From positions 3,294,428 to 3,358,427 of the forward strand of contig NZ_CP027792.1 in assembly GCF_003013695.1 (NCBI RefSeq): a DNA stretch of 64,000 nucleotides, in the 5' to 3' direction. The translations under genes and the position numbers were made by a program. The DNA is from Pulveribacter suum (GTDB lineage Bacteria > Pseudomonadota > Gammaproteobacteria > Burkholderiales > Burkholderiaceae_C). The notes beneath the pieces are model-generated. The model saw only the letters and a program-made list of their open reading frames with translations, searched no databases and was not told the DNA's origin. Positions within the stretch are counted from its first letter, which is position 1. Each line of letters opens with the position of its first letter. Positions 46,015 through 54,052 of the stretch are shown here, piece after piece.

Positions 46015-47459
46015 GATGATCGGAATGCTCGCCAGAAAGCGGGCTCCTGCGTGGTGCCGAAGTTGATGCGCATCAGCGTGCAAGGCTGGCGCGTGGCGTG
46101 GAACAGCGCGCCGGGGGCGATCAGGTAGCCCTCGTCCAGCATGCGCTGGGCCAGCACGTCGGTGTCCACGCCGGTGTCCACCCAGCCGAACATGCCGGCC
46201 GGCTCGGCGGCAAAGGTGCAGCCGGCCTCCAGCGCCAGCTGCACGCTGCGCGCGCGCGCCTGGGCCAGGGCCAGGCGGATGCGCTCGCCGTGGCGGCGCA
46301 GCTGGCCCTGCTCGATGCACAGCGCCAGCGCCTTTTCCAACAGCGAAGGCGTGGTCAGGGTGGACAGCAGCTTGGTGTCCAGCAGCCGCTCGACCAGGTG
46401 CGGCGGCGCCGCCAGGTAGCCGATGCGCCAGTTGGGCGCCAGGATCTTGGCAAAGCCGCTCACGTAGATGGTGCGCGCCAGGCCGTCCAGCGCCGACAGC
46501 CGCGTGGCGTGCTCGGGGGCGATGTGGCCGTAGGTGTCGTCCTCGGCGATGTAGAAGTCGTGCTGCTGCGCCAGCTGCAGGATGCGGTGCGCGCTGGCCG
46601 GCGACAGGCTGTAGCCGGTGGGGTTGTGCAGCACGCTGACACTCACGAACAGCCGCGGCGAGTGCAGCTCGCACAGGCGCGCCATGACGGCCAGGTCGGG
46701 CCCGTCGGGGCCGCGCGGCACGGGCAGCACGCGCATGCCGAGGGCGTCCAGCCGGGCGAACTCCACGCTCCAGCCGGGTTCTTCCACCAGCACCGGATCG
46801 CCGGCCTTGAGCAGCGCGCGGCTGACGATGTCCAGCGCCTGCGTGGCGCCCATGGTGGTGATGATCTGCTGCGCAGTGGCGGGGATCTGCTGGCCGCCCA
46901 GGCGCCGGGCGAGGGCCTCGCGCAGGCCGGCGTCGCCCATGGGCTCGCCGTAGCTGAACGAGCCCTGGTCCAGCGCGCCGCTGGCGGCCACCTTGCGCAC
47001 GGCGGCGGACAAAAAGCGCGCCTCCTGCAGCCAGGCCATGGGCAGCACGCCGGCGCCTGGCTGCGGGCGGGCCGAAGGCTGGTGGAACATGCCGCGGATC
47101 AGCGCCGTGGCGTTGATGCGCGAGCCGGCGGCGCGCGCCGCGCCCATGGCGCCCTGCAGCGTGCCCGGCGCCGCTTCTGTATTGATAGCTGCCGGCGCTT
47201 GCTCCGCCTGCGCTGGAGGCACTTTTTGCCCCAAATCGCGTACGAAGAAGCCGCGCTGGCGCTGGGCCTGCACCAGGCCCTGCGCCAGCAGCTTGTCGTA
47301 GGCGGCGACCACCGTGTGCGGACTCACGCCCTGCTGGCGCGCGCATTCGCGCACCGAGGGCAGGCGGGCGCCGGCGGGCAGCAGCCGCGCGCGAATGCGC
47401 TCGGCAAAGCGCTCGGCCAGCTGGTCGGTCAGGGTGCGGTCGGGGGTGCGGGTGAGCAT
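46008..47459 (-). CDS. MocR-type (GntR-aminotransferase) transcriptional regulator
   Basis: The 483-residue protein has an N-terminal GntR winged helix (about 8-72, LAERFAERIRARLLPAGARL, VRECARQQGVSPHTVVAAYD). A PLP aminotransferase-like domain follows (about 110-480), with the PLP lysine in SGFAKILAPNWRIGYLA. MocR proteins sense an amine or PLP and control a divergent operon, here the LysE and EamA exporters. Residues 77-94 in the linker (KVPPAQAEQAPAAINTEA) come from a palindromic repeat copy. Binding-site-like repeats lie in the divergent region. Confidence 0.92.
   Translation of the reverse strand: MLTRTPDRTLTDQLAERFAERIRARLLPAGARLPSVRECARQQGVSPHTVVAAYDKLLAQGLVQAQRQRGFFVRDLGQKVPPAQAEQAPAAINTEAAPGTLQGAMGAARAAGSRINATALIRGMFHQPSARPQPGAGVLPMAWLQEARFLSAAVRKVAASGALDQGSFSYGEPMGDAGLREALARRLGGQQIPATAQQIITTMGATQALDIVSRALLKAGDPVLVEEPGWSVEFARLDALGMRVLPVPRGPDGPDLAVMARLCELHSPRLFVSVSVLHNPTGYSLSPASAHRILQLAQQHDFYIAEDDTYGHIAPEHATRLSALDGLARTIYVSGFAKILAPNWRIGYLAAPPHLVERLLDTKLLSTLTTPSLLEKALALCIEQGQLRRHGERIRLALAQARARSVQLALEAGCTFAAEPAGMFGWVDTGVDTDVLAQRMLDEGYLIAPGALFHATRQPCTLMRINFGTTQEPAFWRAFRSSL
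47176..47229. repeat. dispersed palindromic repeat inside the MocR regulator gene
   Basis: TATTGATAGCTGCCGGCGCTTG, loop, GCGCTGGAGGC then ACTTTTTG on the + strand. Encodes the interdomain linker peptide AQAEQAPAAINTEA in frame. Confidence 0.85.
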
Positions 47460-47477
47460 GTGTCGGTAGCGCTGGCG

Positions 47478-47521
47478 ATACAGTTTCTGCGGGTGTGGGG
47501 CTGTACTGTATCGGTACTGTA
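47478..47521. promoter_or_regulatory. putative MocR operator
   Basis: Two direct repeats TACTGTA (47504-47510 and 47515-47521, 11 bp apart) and an inverted copy ATACAGT (47478-47484) lie between the regulator and LysE genes. Direct repeats plus one inverted repeat are the known pattern of MocR binding sites (for example PdxR, TauR). Confidence 0.65.
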
Positions 47522-47578
47522 ATGGCGCCAGGGCCTAGAGTGGCTACCTGTCCCACCTGCACGCCGCCCGACACTGTT

Positions 47579-48178
47579 ATGCCTTTGGTCGAATTCACCG
47601 CCCTCCTGGTGCTGGCCACCGCGATGAGCTTCACGCCCGGCCCCAACACCACGCTGTCCACCGCCCTGGCGGCCAACCGCGGCCTGCCCGCGGCGATGCG
47701 CTTCGTCGTCGCCGTGCCCGTGGGCTGGAGCCTGCTGCTGCTGCTGTGCGCCGCCGGCCTGGGCGCGGCGGTGGTGGCCGTGCCGCCGCTGCGCTGGGCC
47801 ATCAAGGCGCTGGGCATCGGCTACCTGCTGTGGCTGGCGTTCAAGCTGGCGCAGTCCCCCCGCCTGGGCGAGGCCGACGCGTCCCGCCTGTCGGTGGGCT
47901 TTTGGCAGGGCGTGGCCCTGCAGTTCGTGAACATCAAGGCCTGGCTGCTGGCGCTGACCATCGTCGCCGGCTGGATCATCGGCAAGGACGACGGCGCGGC
48001 GCGTTTGGGCATCGTGCTGCCGGTCATGCTGGTCTTTGCCTTCACCAGCAACCTCACCTACGCCGCGCTGGGCGCGCTCTTGCGCCACTGGCTGGCGCGC
48101 GGCCGGCGCCTGCTGTGGTTCAACCGCGCCATGGCGGCCGTGCTGGTGGCCACCGCGCTGTGGATGGTGGCGGCATGA
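47579..48178 (+). CDS. LysE-family amino acid exporter
   Basis: The 199-residue protein has six predicted membrane helices and the LysE/RhtB start: LLVLATAMSFTPGPNTTLST. This family exports amino acids or small metabolites across the inner membrane. The gene is divergent from the MocR regulator and overlaps the EamA gene by 4 bp, forming a two-exporter operon. The ATG at 47579 precedes the conserved N-terminus. Confidence 0.9.
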   Translation: MPLVEFTALLVLATAMSFTPGPNTTLSTALAANRGLPAAMRFVVAVPVGWSLLLLLCAAGLGAAVVAVPPLRWAIKALGIGYLLWLAFKLAQSPRLGEADASRLSVGFWQGVALQFVNIKAWLLALTIVAGWIIGKDDGAARLGIVLPVMLVFAFTSNLTYAALGALLRHWLARGRRLLWFNRAMAAVLVATALWMVAA

Positions 48179-49185
48179 GCCCCCCGCCCGGCCGTCCCGC
48201 AGGGGGCGCGCACCGCAGTCGGAGGGACGGAGGCCACGCCCTGAGCGGCGAGCGCACCACATCGCCGCTGCCGCCGGCCGGCGCCGCCCCGCTGCAATCG
48301 CAGGAAACCCGTGGGCTGCTGCTGGGCCTGGTGGGCGTGGCCATCTTCGCGCTCACCCTGCCCATGACCCGCCTGGCCGTGGGCACGCCCGAGGCGCCCC
48401 TGATGAGCGGGCTGTTCATCGCCATGGGCCGCGCCGCCGTGGCGGGGCTGCTGTCGGCGGCCCTGCTGGCCTGGCAGCGGGCGCCGCTGCCGGCACGCGC
48501 CGACTGGTGGCCGCTGGCCCTCACGGCGGCGGGCGTGGTGTTCGGCTTTCCGCTGCTCACCTCGTGGGCCATGCGCTACGTGGGCGCGGTGCACGCGGCC
48601 GTCATCATCGGACTGCTGCCGCTGGCCACGGCGGCGGCCGGGGCGCTGCTGCACCGCCAGCGGCCCGCGGGCGCCTTCTGGGCCTGCGCGCTGCTGGGCT
48701 CGGCCCTGGTGGTGGCCTATGCGCTGCTGCGCTCGGGCCAGGAGGGCCTGGCGCTGCACCCGGCCGACCTGCTGCTGATGGCCGCCGTGGTCTGCGCCGC
48801 CGGCGGCTACGCCTGGGGCGGACGCCTGGCGCAGCACATGCGCGCCGACGCGGTCATCTGCTGGGCGCTGGTGCTGTCGCTGCCGGCCACGCTGCCGCTG
48901 GCGCTGTGGTCATGGCCGCGCGCGGCCCTGCCGGCCGCGGCCTGGGGCGGCTTTGCCTACGTGGCGGTGTTTTCCATGTGGCTGGGCTTTTTCGCCTGGT
49001 ACCGCGGACTGGCCCTAGGGGGCACGGTGCGCGTCAGCCAGACGCAGCTGGCCCAGCCCTTCTTGAGCATGCTGTTTGCCGTGCCGCTGCTGGGCGAGCG
49101 CCTGGACGCGGTGAGCCTGGGCTTTGGCCTGGCGGTGCTGGCCACGGTGGCCATCGGCCGGCGCCTGCCGGTGCAAAAGCGCTGA
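48175..49185 (+). CDS. EamA-family (DMT) transporter
   Basis: The 336-residue protein has ten predicted membrane helices in two EamA repeats, starting at about residue 45 (RGLLLGLVGVAIFALTLPMT). The second repeat contains LLLMAAVVCAAGGYAWGG. The substrate is unknown; members export amino acids and metabolites. The ATG at 48175 overlaps the LysE stop (ATGA). The 44 N-terminal residues are polar and poorly conserved, so translation may begin later. Shared control by the MocR regulator is likely. Confidence 0.88.
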   Translation: MSPPPGRPAGGAHRSRRDGGHALSGERTTSPLPPAGAAPLQSQETRGLLLGLVGVAIFALTLPMTRLAVGTPEAPLMSGLFIAMGRAAVAGLLSAALLAWQRAPLPARADWWPLALTAAGVVFGFPLLTSWAMRYVGAVHAAVIIGLLPLATAAAGALLHRQRPAGAFWACALLGSALVVAYALLRSGQEGLALHPADLLLMAAVVCAAGGYAWGGRLAQHMRADAVICWALVLSLPATLPLALWSWPRAALPAAAWGGFAYVAVFSMWLGFFAWYRGLALGGTVRVSQTQLAQPFLSMLFAVPLLGERLDAVSLGFGLAVLATVAIGRRLPVQKR

Positions 49186-49325
49186 CGCGCCCCCATGAAT
49201 CCGTTGCCGTATGCTGCGCACGCCCTGCGGCCACCCGTGCCGCGGGCGCCCGCCGCACAACGGCAATCCTCTCAACCCATGACGGCGCTAAAAGCGCTGC
49301 TCTTTTTCGTCGGAGACACCACCCC

Positions 49326-50507
49326 ATGACCGCATGGACCCTGGCCCAACGCGCCGCCAAAATGAACCCTTCCGTGATCCGCGAGATCCTGAAGGTGACC
49401 GAAAAGCCCGGCATCATCAGCCTGGCCGGCGGCCTGCCCTCGCCGCAGACCTTTCCCGTCGAGTCGTTTGCGCAGGCCGCCGCCCAGGTGCTGGCGCACG
49501 ACGGCGTGTCGGCCCTGCAGTACGCGGCCAGCGAGGGTTACACCCCGCTGCGCGAGGCCATCGCCGGCTTTCTGCCCTGGGACGTGGACCCGGACCAGGT
49601 CCTGATCACCACCGGCAGCCAGCAGGCGCTGGACCTGATCGCCAAGGTGCTGATCGACGAAGGCAGCCGCGTGCTGGTGGAGACGCCCACCTACCTGGGC
49701 GCGCTGCAGGCCTTCGCCCCCATGGAGCCGCAGGTGGTGGCCGTGGCCAGCGACGACGAGGGTGTGCTGGTCGATGACCTGGCCGCCCAGGTGGGCAGCG
49801 GCGCGGACAAGGCACGCTTTCTGTACGTGCTGCCCAACTTCCAGAACCCCACCGGCCGCACCATGACCGAGGCGCGCCGCCAGCAGCTGGTGGACCGCGC
49901 CGCCGCGCTGGGCCTGCCCCTGGTGGAGGACAACCCCTATGGCGACCTGTGGTTCGACCAGCCGCCCCCCCCGCCGCTGACGGCGCGCAACCCCGACGGC
50001 TGCATCTACATGGGGTCGTTCTCCAAGGTATTGGCGCCCGGCCTGCGCCTGGGGTTCCTGGTGGCGCCGCGCCACATCTACCCCAAGCTCTTGCAGGCCA
50101 AACAGGCGGCCGACCTGCACACGCCCAGCTTCAACCAGCGCCTGGTGGCCGAGGTGATGAAAAACGGCTTCCTGGACCGGCACGTGCCCACCATCCGCGC
50201 CCTGTACAAGGCGCAGTGCGAGGCCATGCTGGGCGCGCTGGAAGAACACCTCAGGCCCCTGGGCGTGCACTGGAGCCGTCCGGCCGGCGGCATGTTCCTG
50301 TGGCTGCGCCTGCCGCAAGGCATGAGCGCCACCCAACTGCTGCCGCGCGCGGTGGAGCACAACGTGGCCTTCGTGCCCGGCGCGGCCTTCTACGCCGGGG
50401 ACGGCGACCCGCGCACGCTGCGCCTGTCCTTCGTCACCGCCAGCGAAGCGCAGATCCGCACGGGCATTGCCGCTCTGGCTGCGGCGATTCAGATGACAAC
50501 CCCCTGA
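49326..50507 (+). CDS. PLP-dependent aminotransferase, class I/II
   Basis: The 393-residue protein has the AAD/KAT-like layout: GIISLAGGLPSPQTFPVE, YVLPNFQNPTGRTMTE and the PLP lysine in GSFSKVLAPGLRLGFLV. It resembles 2-aminoadipate or valine/aromatic aminotransferases; substrate unclear. It lies downstream of the exporters in the same direction with a 140-bp gap, so it could supply or remove the exported amino acid. A GGAG site precedes the ATG. Confidence 0.9.
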   Translation: MTAWTLAQRAAKMNPSVIREILKVTEKPGIISLAGGLPSPQTFPVESFAQAAAQVLAHDGVSALQYAASEGYTPLREAIAGFLPWDVDPDQVLITTGSQQALDLIAKVLIDEGSRVLVETPTYLGALQAFAPMEPQVVAVASDDEGVLVDDLAAQVGSGADKARFLYVLPNFQNPTGRTMTEARRQQLVDRAAALGLPLVEDNPYGDLWFDQPPPPPLTARNPDGCIYMGSFSKVLAPGLRLGFLVAPRHIYPKLLQAKQAADLHTPSFNQRLVAEVMKNGFLDRHVPTIRALYKAQCEAMLGALEEHLRPLGVHWSRPAGGMFLWLRLPQGMSATQLLPRAVEHNVAFVPGAAFYAGDGDPRTLRLSFVTASEAQIRTGIAALAAAIQMTTP

Positions 50508-50600
50508 GCGGCTTGCGCCGCTTCCCCCTTCTCTCGCAAAGCTGCGCTTTGCGGGAAGGGGGACGCCGCCCGTGCGGCGGGGCGGCCCTTGCACGGCGGC
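50508..50600. repeat. modular hairpin repeat, copy 3 (reversed)
   Basis: GCGGCTTGCGCCGC, TTCCCCCTTCTCT-CGCAAAG-CTG-CGCTTTGCG-GGAAGGGGGA and GC-rich arms follow the aminotransferase gene. The module order is the reverse of copies 1 and 2. Confidence 0.55.
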
Positions 50601-50676
50601 CCTCGCCTGGCGGGCGCCGGTTGCAGAGGTCGCCAGCGACGCGCACACCATAAATAACTCATACGGAGCCTTTCGC

Positions 50677-51558
50677 ATGCGCCAGCGCCCTTTCCAGCAG
50701 GTCGATGTCTTCACCGCCACGCCCTATCTCGGCAACCCGCTGGCCGTGGTGCTGGACGGCGAGGGCCTGAGCGACGACGAGATGCAGCGGTTCACGAACT
50801 GGACCAACCTGTCGGAGGCCACCTTCGTGCTGCCGCCCACCGAGGCCGGCCGCGCCGCCGGGGCCGACTACCGGGTGCGCATCTTCTGCCCCGGGCGCGA
50901 GCTGCCGTTTGCCGGCCACCCCACGCTGGGCAGCTGCCACGCCTGGCTGGCCGCCGGCGGGCGGCCGCGCCAGCCGGGGCGCATCGTGCAGGAATGCGGC
51001 GTGGGCCTGGTCCAGCTGCGCCAGGACGGCCGGCAGCTGGCGTTTGCCGCGCCGCCGCTCATCAAGAGCGGGCCGCTTGCCGAAGCCGAGGTGCAGCTGA
51101 TCGCCCGCGGCCTGGGGCTGGCGCGCAGCGACATCCTGCACCACGCCTGGTGCGACAACGGGCCGAACTGGCGCGGCGTGATGCTGGCCTCGGCCGGGCA
51201 GGTGCTGGCGCTTGCGCCCGACGCCGCCGTGCTGGCCGGCCTGGACGTGGGCGTGGTCGGCCCGCACGGCAAGGTCGGCGTGGTGGCCCCCCATGCAGCG
51301 GGCGCGACTGACGCGGCCTTCGAGGTGCGCGCCTTCTTTCCCGGTAACAACGGCATGGCCGAAGACCCCGTCACCGGCAGCCTGAACGCCGCCCTGGCCC
51401 AGTGGCTGATAGGCGCCGGCCTGGCGCCCGCGCACTACGTGGCCGCCCAGGGCACGGCGCTGGGCCGCGCCGGGCGCGTACATGTGCGCCAGGACGGCGG
51501 CGAGATCTGGATCGGTGGCGACGCGGTCACCTGCGTGCGCGGCGAGGTGCTGCTGTGA
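50677..51558 (+). CDS. PhzF-family isomerase-like protein
   Basis: The 293-residue protein has the PhzF diaminopimelate-epimerase-like fold: QVDVFTATPYLGNPLAVVLD, the catalytic Glu in NLSEATFVLPP, LPFAGHPTLGSCHAW and the C-terminal EDPVTGSLNAALAQWL. Biosynthetic PhzF acts in phenazine synthesis, but no other phz genes are present, so the role is unknown. The ATG at 50677 follows CGGAGCC. It overlaps the VOC gene by 4 bp and forms a four-gene run with the next genes. Confidence 0.9.
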   Translation: MRQRPFQQVDVFTATPYLGNPLAVVLDGEGLSDDEMQRFTNWTNLSEATFVLPPTEAGRAAGADYRVRIFCPGRELPFAGHPTLGSCHAWLAAGGRPRQPGRIVQECGVGLVQLRQDGRQLAFAAPPLIKSGPLAEAEVQLIARGLGLARSDILHHAWCDNGPNWRGVMLASAGQVLALAPDAAVLAGLDVGVVGPHGKVGVVAPHAAGATDAAFEVRAFFPGNNGMAEDPVTGSLNAALAQWLIGAGLAPAHYVAAQGTALGRAGRVHVRQDGGEIWIGGDAVTCVRGEVLL

Positions 51559-52265
51559 GGGCCGACCCCTCCTGCTGCCCCGGCGTGGATCACCTGGTCA
51601 TCCTGGCCGCCGACCTGCGCCAGGGCGCCGACTGGTGCCGCCGCACGCTGGGCGTGGAGCCGGCCCAGGGCGGCGAGCACCCTTTGATGGGCACGCACAA
51701 CCGGCTGCTGAACATCTGCAGCCCCGAACACCCGCGCAGCTACCTGGAGATCATTGCTATTAATAAAGGAGCTGCCAGCGCACGCCAGGCGGGCGCTGCA
51801 CGCTGGTTTGACATGGATGATCCGGCCCTGCAAAAGCAGGTGGCCGACCATGGCCCGCGCCTCATCCACTGGGTGGCTTGCGTGCCGGACGTCGCCGCCA
51901 GCCACGCGGCGCTGGCCGCGCGCGGGCTGGATGCGGGCGAGATCGTCACCGCCAGCCGCCCCACGCCGCTGGGCCTGCTGCAGTGGCGCCTCACCGTGCG
52001 CCAGGACGGCCAGCGGCTGATGCACGGCTGCCTGCCCACGCTGATCGAGTGGGGCGAGCGCCACCCCTGCCACGCCCTGCCGGACAGCGGCGTGCAGCTG
52101 CAGTCGCTGCGCCTGGAGCACCCCGAGGCCCACCTGCTTGCCGGCGCCTGCACCGCCGCCGGGCTGCACCAGGTGGCCGTGGAGGCCGCCGCCGCGCCGC
52201 GCCTGCGTGCCACGTTGCGCACGCCGCTGGGGCTGGTCAGCCTGTCCAGCCACGCCCCGCAATGA
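51555..52265 (+). CDS. VOC/glyoxalase-like domain protein
   Basis: The 236-residue protein starts at a GTG overlapping the PhzF stop. It begins with a glyoxalase-like fold (CPGVDHLVILAADLRQGADW, HPLMGTHNRLLNI). The substrate is unknown. Residues 66-85 (IAINKGAASARQAGAARWFD) are encoded by a palindromic repeat copy directly after a core strand (YLEIIA), so the repeat adds to a loop. It overlaps the dehydratase gene by 4 bp. Confidence 0.85.
   Translation: MRADPSCCPGVDHLVILAADLRQGADWCRRTLGVEPAQGGEHPLMGTHNRLLNICSPEHPRSYLEIIAINKGAASARQAGAARWFDMDDPALQKQVADHGPRLIHWVACVPDVAASHAALAARGLDAGEIVTASRPTPLGLLQWRLTVRQDGQRLMHGCLPTLIEWGERHPCHALPDSGVQLQSLRLEHPEAHLLAGACTAAGLHQVAVEAAAAPRLRATLRTPLGLVSLSSHAPQ
51752..51810. 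repeat. dispersed palindromic repeat inside the VOC gene
   Basis: ATTGCTATTAATAAAGGAGCTGCCAGCGCACG, loop, GGGCGCTGCACGC; translated in frame on the + strand as AINKGAASARQAGAA. The AT-rich flank is unusual in this GC-rich gene. Confidence 0.75.
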
Positions 52266-53257
52266 CATCGCCCCAGAAAGCAGCCATGACCGCCCCTGCC
52301 CTGCCCGCGCTGGCCGACATCGAGGACGCCGCCCGCACGGTCTACCAGCAGTTCCAGGCCACACCCCAGTACCGCTGGGCTCTGCTGGAGCGGCGCCTGG
52401 GCACCGAGTGCTGGCTCAAGCACGAGAACCACAACCCTGTGGGCGCTTTCAAGATCCGCGGCGGGCTGACCTACTTCGCGCAGATGGCACGCCGCGGCGA
52501 GCTGCCGCGCGAGGTCATCAGCGCCACGCGCGGCAACCACGGCCAGAGCATCGGCTGGGCCGCGCGCCAGCATGGCGTGGCCTGCACCATCGTCGTGCCG
52601 CACGGCAATTCGCTGGAGAAAAACGCCGCCATGCGCGCCCTGGGCGCGCAGCTCATCGAGCATGGCGACGACTTCCAGGCGGCGCGCGAGCACGCCATGG
52701 CCCTGGCGGTGCAGCGCGGCGCCCACATGGTGCCCAGCTACCACGCCGACCTGGTGCGCGGCGTGGCCACCTACTGGTGGGAGCTGCTGCGCGCCGTGCC
52801 GCACCTGCAGGTCGCCTACGTGCCCATCGGCATGGGCTCGGGCGCCTGCGCCGCCATCGCCGCCAAGCGGGCGCTGGGCCACGGCGTGCGCATCGTCGGC
52901 GTGGTCAGCCGCCACGCCACCACCTATGCCGATTCGCTGGCCGCCGGCCGCGTGGTCGAGGCGCCGGTCAGCACCGTGCTGGCCGACGGCATGGCGGTGC
53001 GCGTGGCCGACCCGCAGGCGCTGGCCGTGCTGCAGCAGCACCTGGACCACGTGGTGCAGGTCAGCGACGAGGAGGTGGCCGCCGCCATGCGCGCGCTGTT
53101 TGCCGACACGCACAACGTGGCCGAAGGCGCCGGCGCCGCCGCCCTGGCCGGCGCGCTGCAGGAGCAAGCCAGCCTGGCCGGCCAGGCCGTAGGCCTGGCA
53201 CTGACCGGCGGTAACGTGGACGCCGGGGTGTTCGCGCGCACGCTGGCGGCCGGCTGA
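52262..53257 (+). CDS. threonine/serine dehydratase-like PLP enzyme
   Basis: The 331-residue fold type II PLP enzyme has the PLP lysine in NPVGAFKIRGGLTYF, the substrate loop ATRGNHGQSIGWAA and the phosphate-binding GMGSGACAAI. It lacks a regulatory ACT domain, like catabolic threonine dehydratases. It probably deaminates threonine or a related hydroxy amino acid to a 2-oxoacid. A second ATG at 52286 is an alternative start. It is last of the phzF-VOC-dehydratase run. Confidence 0.87.
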   Translation: MTSPQKAAMTAPALPALADIEDAARTVYQQFQATPQYRWALLERRLGTECWLKHENHNPVGAFKIRGGLTYFAQMARRGELPREVISATRGNHGQSIGWAARQHGVACTIVVPHGNSLEKNAAMRALGAQLIEHGDDFQAAREHAMALAVQRGAHMVPSYHADLVRGVATYWWELLRAVPHLQVAYVPIGMGSGACAAIAAKRALGHGVRIVGVVSRHATTYADSLAAGRVVEAPVSTVLADGMAVRVADPQALAVLQQHLDHVVQVSDEEVAAAMRALFADTHNVAEGAGAAALAGALQEQASLAGQAVGLALTGGNVDAGVFARTLAAG

Positions 53258-53300
53258 CGCCCCGGTCGCGCCAGCGACAGACCGGCGCAGGCCCGGTCCG

Positions 53301-53306
53301 CACAAT
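53301..53306 (+). promoter_or_regulatory. -10-like box just upstream of the histidine phosphatase gene
   Basis: CACAAT ends 8 nt before the ATG at 53315; same arrangement as at flgI and ruvB. Confidence 0.5.
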
Positions 53307-53314
53307 CGCCGCGC

Positions 53315-53986
53315 ATGGGAACCCTCTACCTCGTGCGCCACGGCCAGGCGTCCTTTGGCGCCGATGACTACGACCAGCTCAGCGAGCGCGGCCACGAGCA
53401 GGCCGTGCGCCTGGGCGCCTATTGGCGCGAGCGCGGCCTGCAGTTCGACGCCGTGCTGTGCGGCACGCTGCGCCGCCACGAGCAGACGCTGGCCGGCATC
53501 GCGCAGGGCCTGGGCGGCGCGCCCCAGGCGCTGTCCGTGCCCCAGCTCAACGAATACGACAGCCTGGCGCTGATCCGCGCCGTGCGCCCCTCGCCGCTGC
53601 CGGCGCCTGCCACACCCGAGCTGTACCGGCAGTACTTCCGCCTGCTGTGCGACGCGCTGGCGCAGTGGATGGGCGGCACGCTCAGCCCCGAGGGCATGCC
53701 CGGCTGGGAGCAGTTTCGCAGCGGCGTGCACGGCGTGCTGGAGCAGGTGCGCCAGCGCCACGCGGGGCACAACGTGCTGCTGGTGTCCAGCGGCGGGCCC
53801 ATCTCCACGGCCGTGGGCGAGGTGCTGTCCACCCCGGCAGAGGTGACCATAGCGCTGAACATGCGCCTGCGCAACAGCGCCGTGACCGAGTTCAGCATCG
53901 GCCCGAAGCGGCTGATGATGCAGACCTTCAACAGCCTGGCCCACCTGGACGGGCCGCAGTACGAGGGCTGGGCCACGCACGCCTGA
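53315..53986 (+). CDS. histidine phosphatase family protein
   Basis: The 223-residue protein has the RHG motif in LYLVRHGQASFG and a second catalytic region (LLVSSGGPISTAVGEVL). The usual second His is replaced by Ser-Ser-Gly-Gly-type sequence, so it may be a divergent member. The family dephosphorylates small phosphoesters or proteins. It lies 66 bp before the AGMO-like fusion gene in the same direction, each with its own leaderless-type box. Confidence 0.87.
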   Translation: MGTLYLVRHGQASFGADDYDQLSERGHEQAVRLGAYWRERGLQFDAVLCGTLRRHEQTLAGIAQGLGGAPQALSVPQLNEYDSLALIRAVRPSPLPAPATPELYRQYFRLLCDALAQWMGGTLSPEGMPGWEQFRSGVHGVLEQVRQRHAGHNVLLVSSGGPISTAVGEVLSTPAEVTIALNMRLRNSAVTEFSIGPKRLMMQTFNSLAHLDGPQYEGWATHA

Positions 53987-54039
53987 GGCGGCCTGCCATC
54001 TCAGGGTTGCCCTGCCTGTGCGCCGGCGTGGCGGGTGCG

Positions 54040-54045
54040 GACAAT
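54040..54045 (+). promoter_or_regulatory. -10-like box just upstream of the AGMO-like fusion gene
   Basis: GACAAT ends 7 nt before the ATG at 54053. It supports that ATG as the start, rather than 54044, whose A lies inside the box. Confidence 0.5.
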
Positions 54046-54052
54046 GGCGCGC

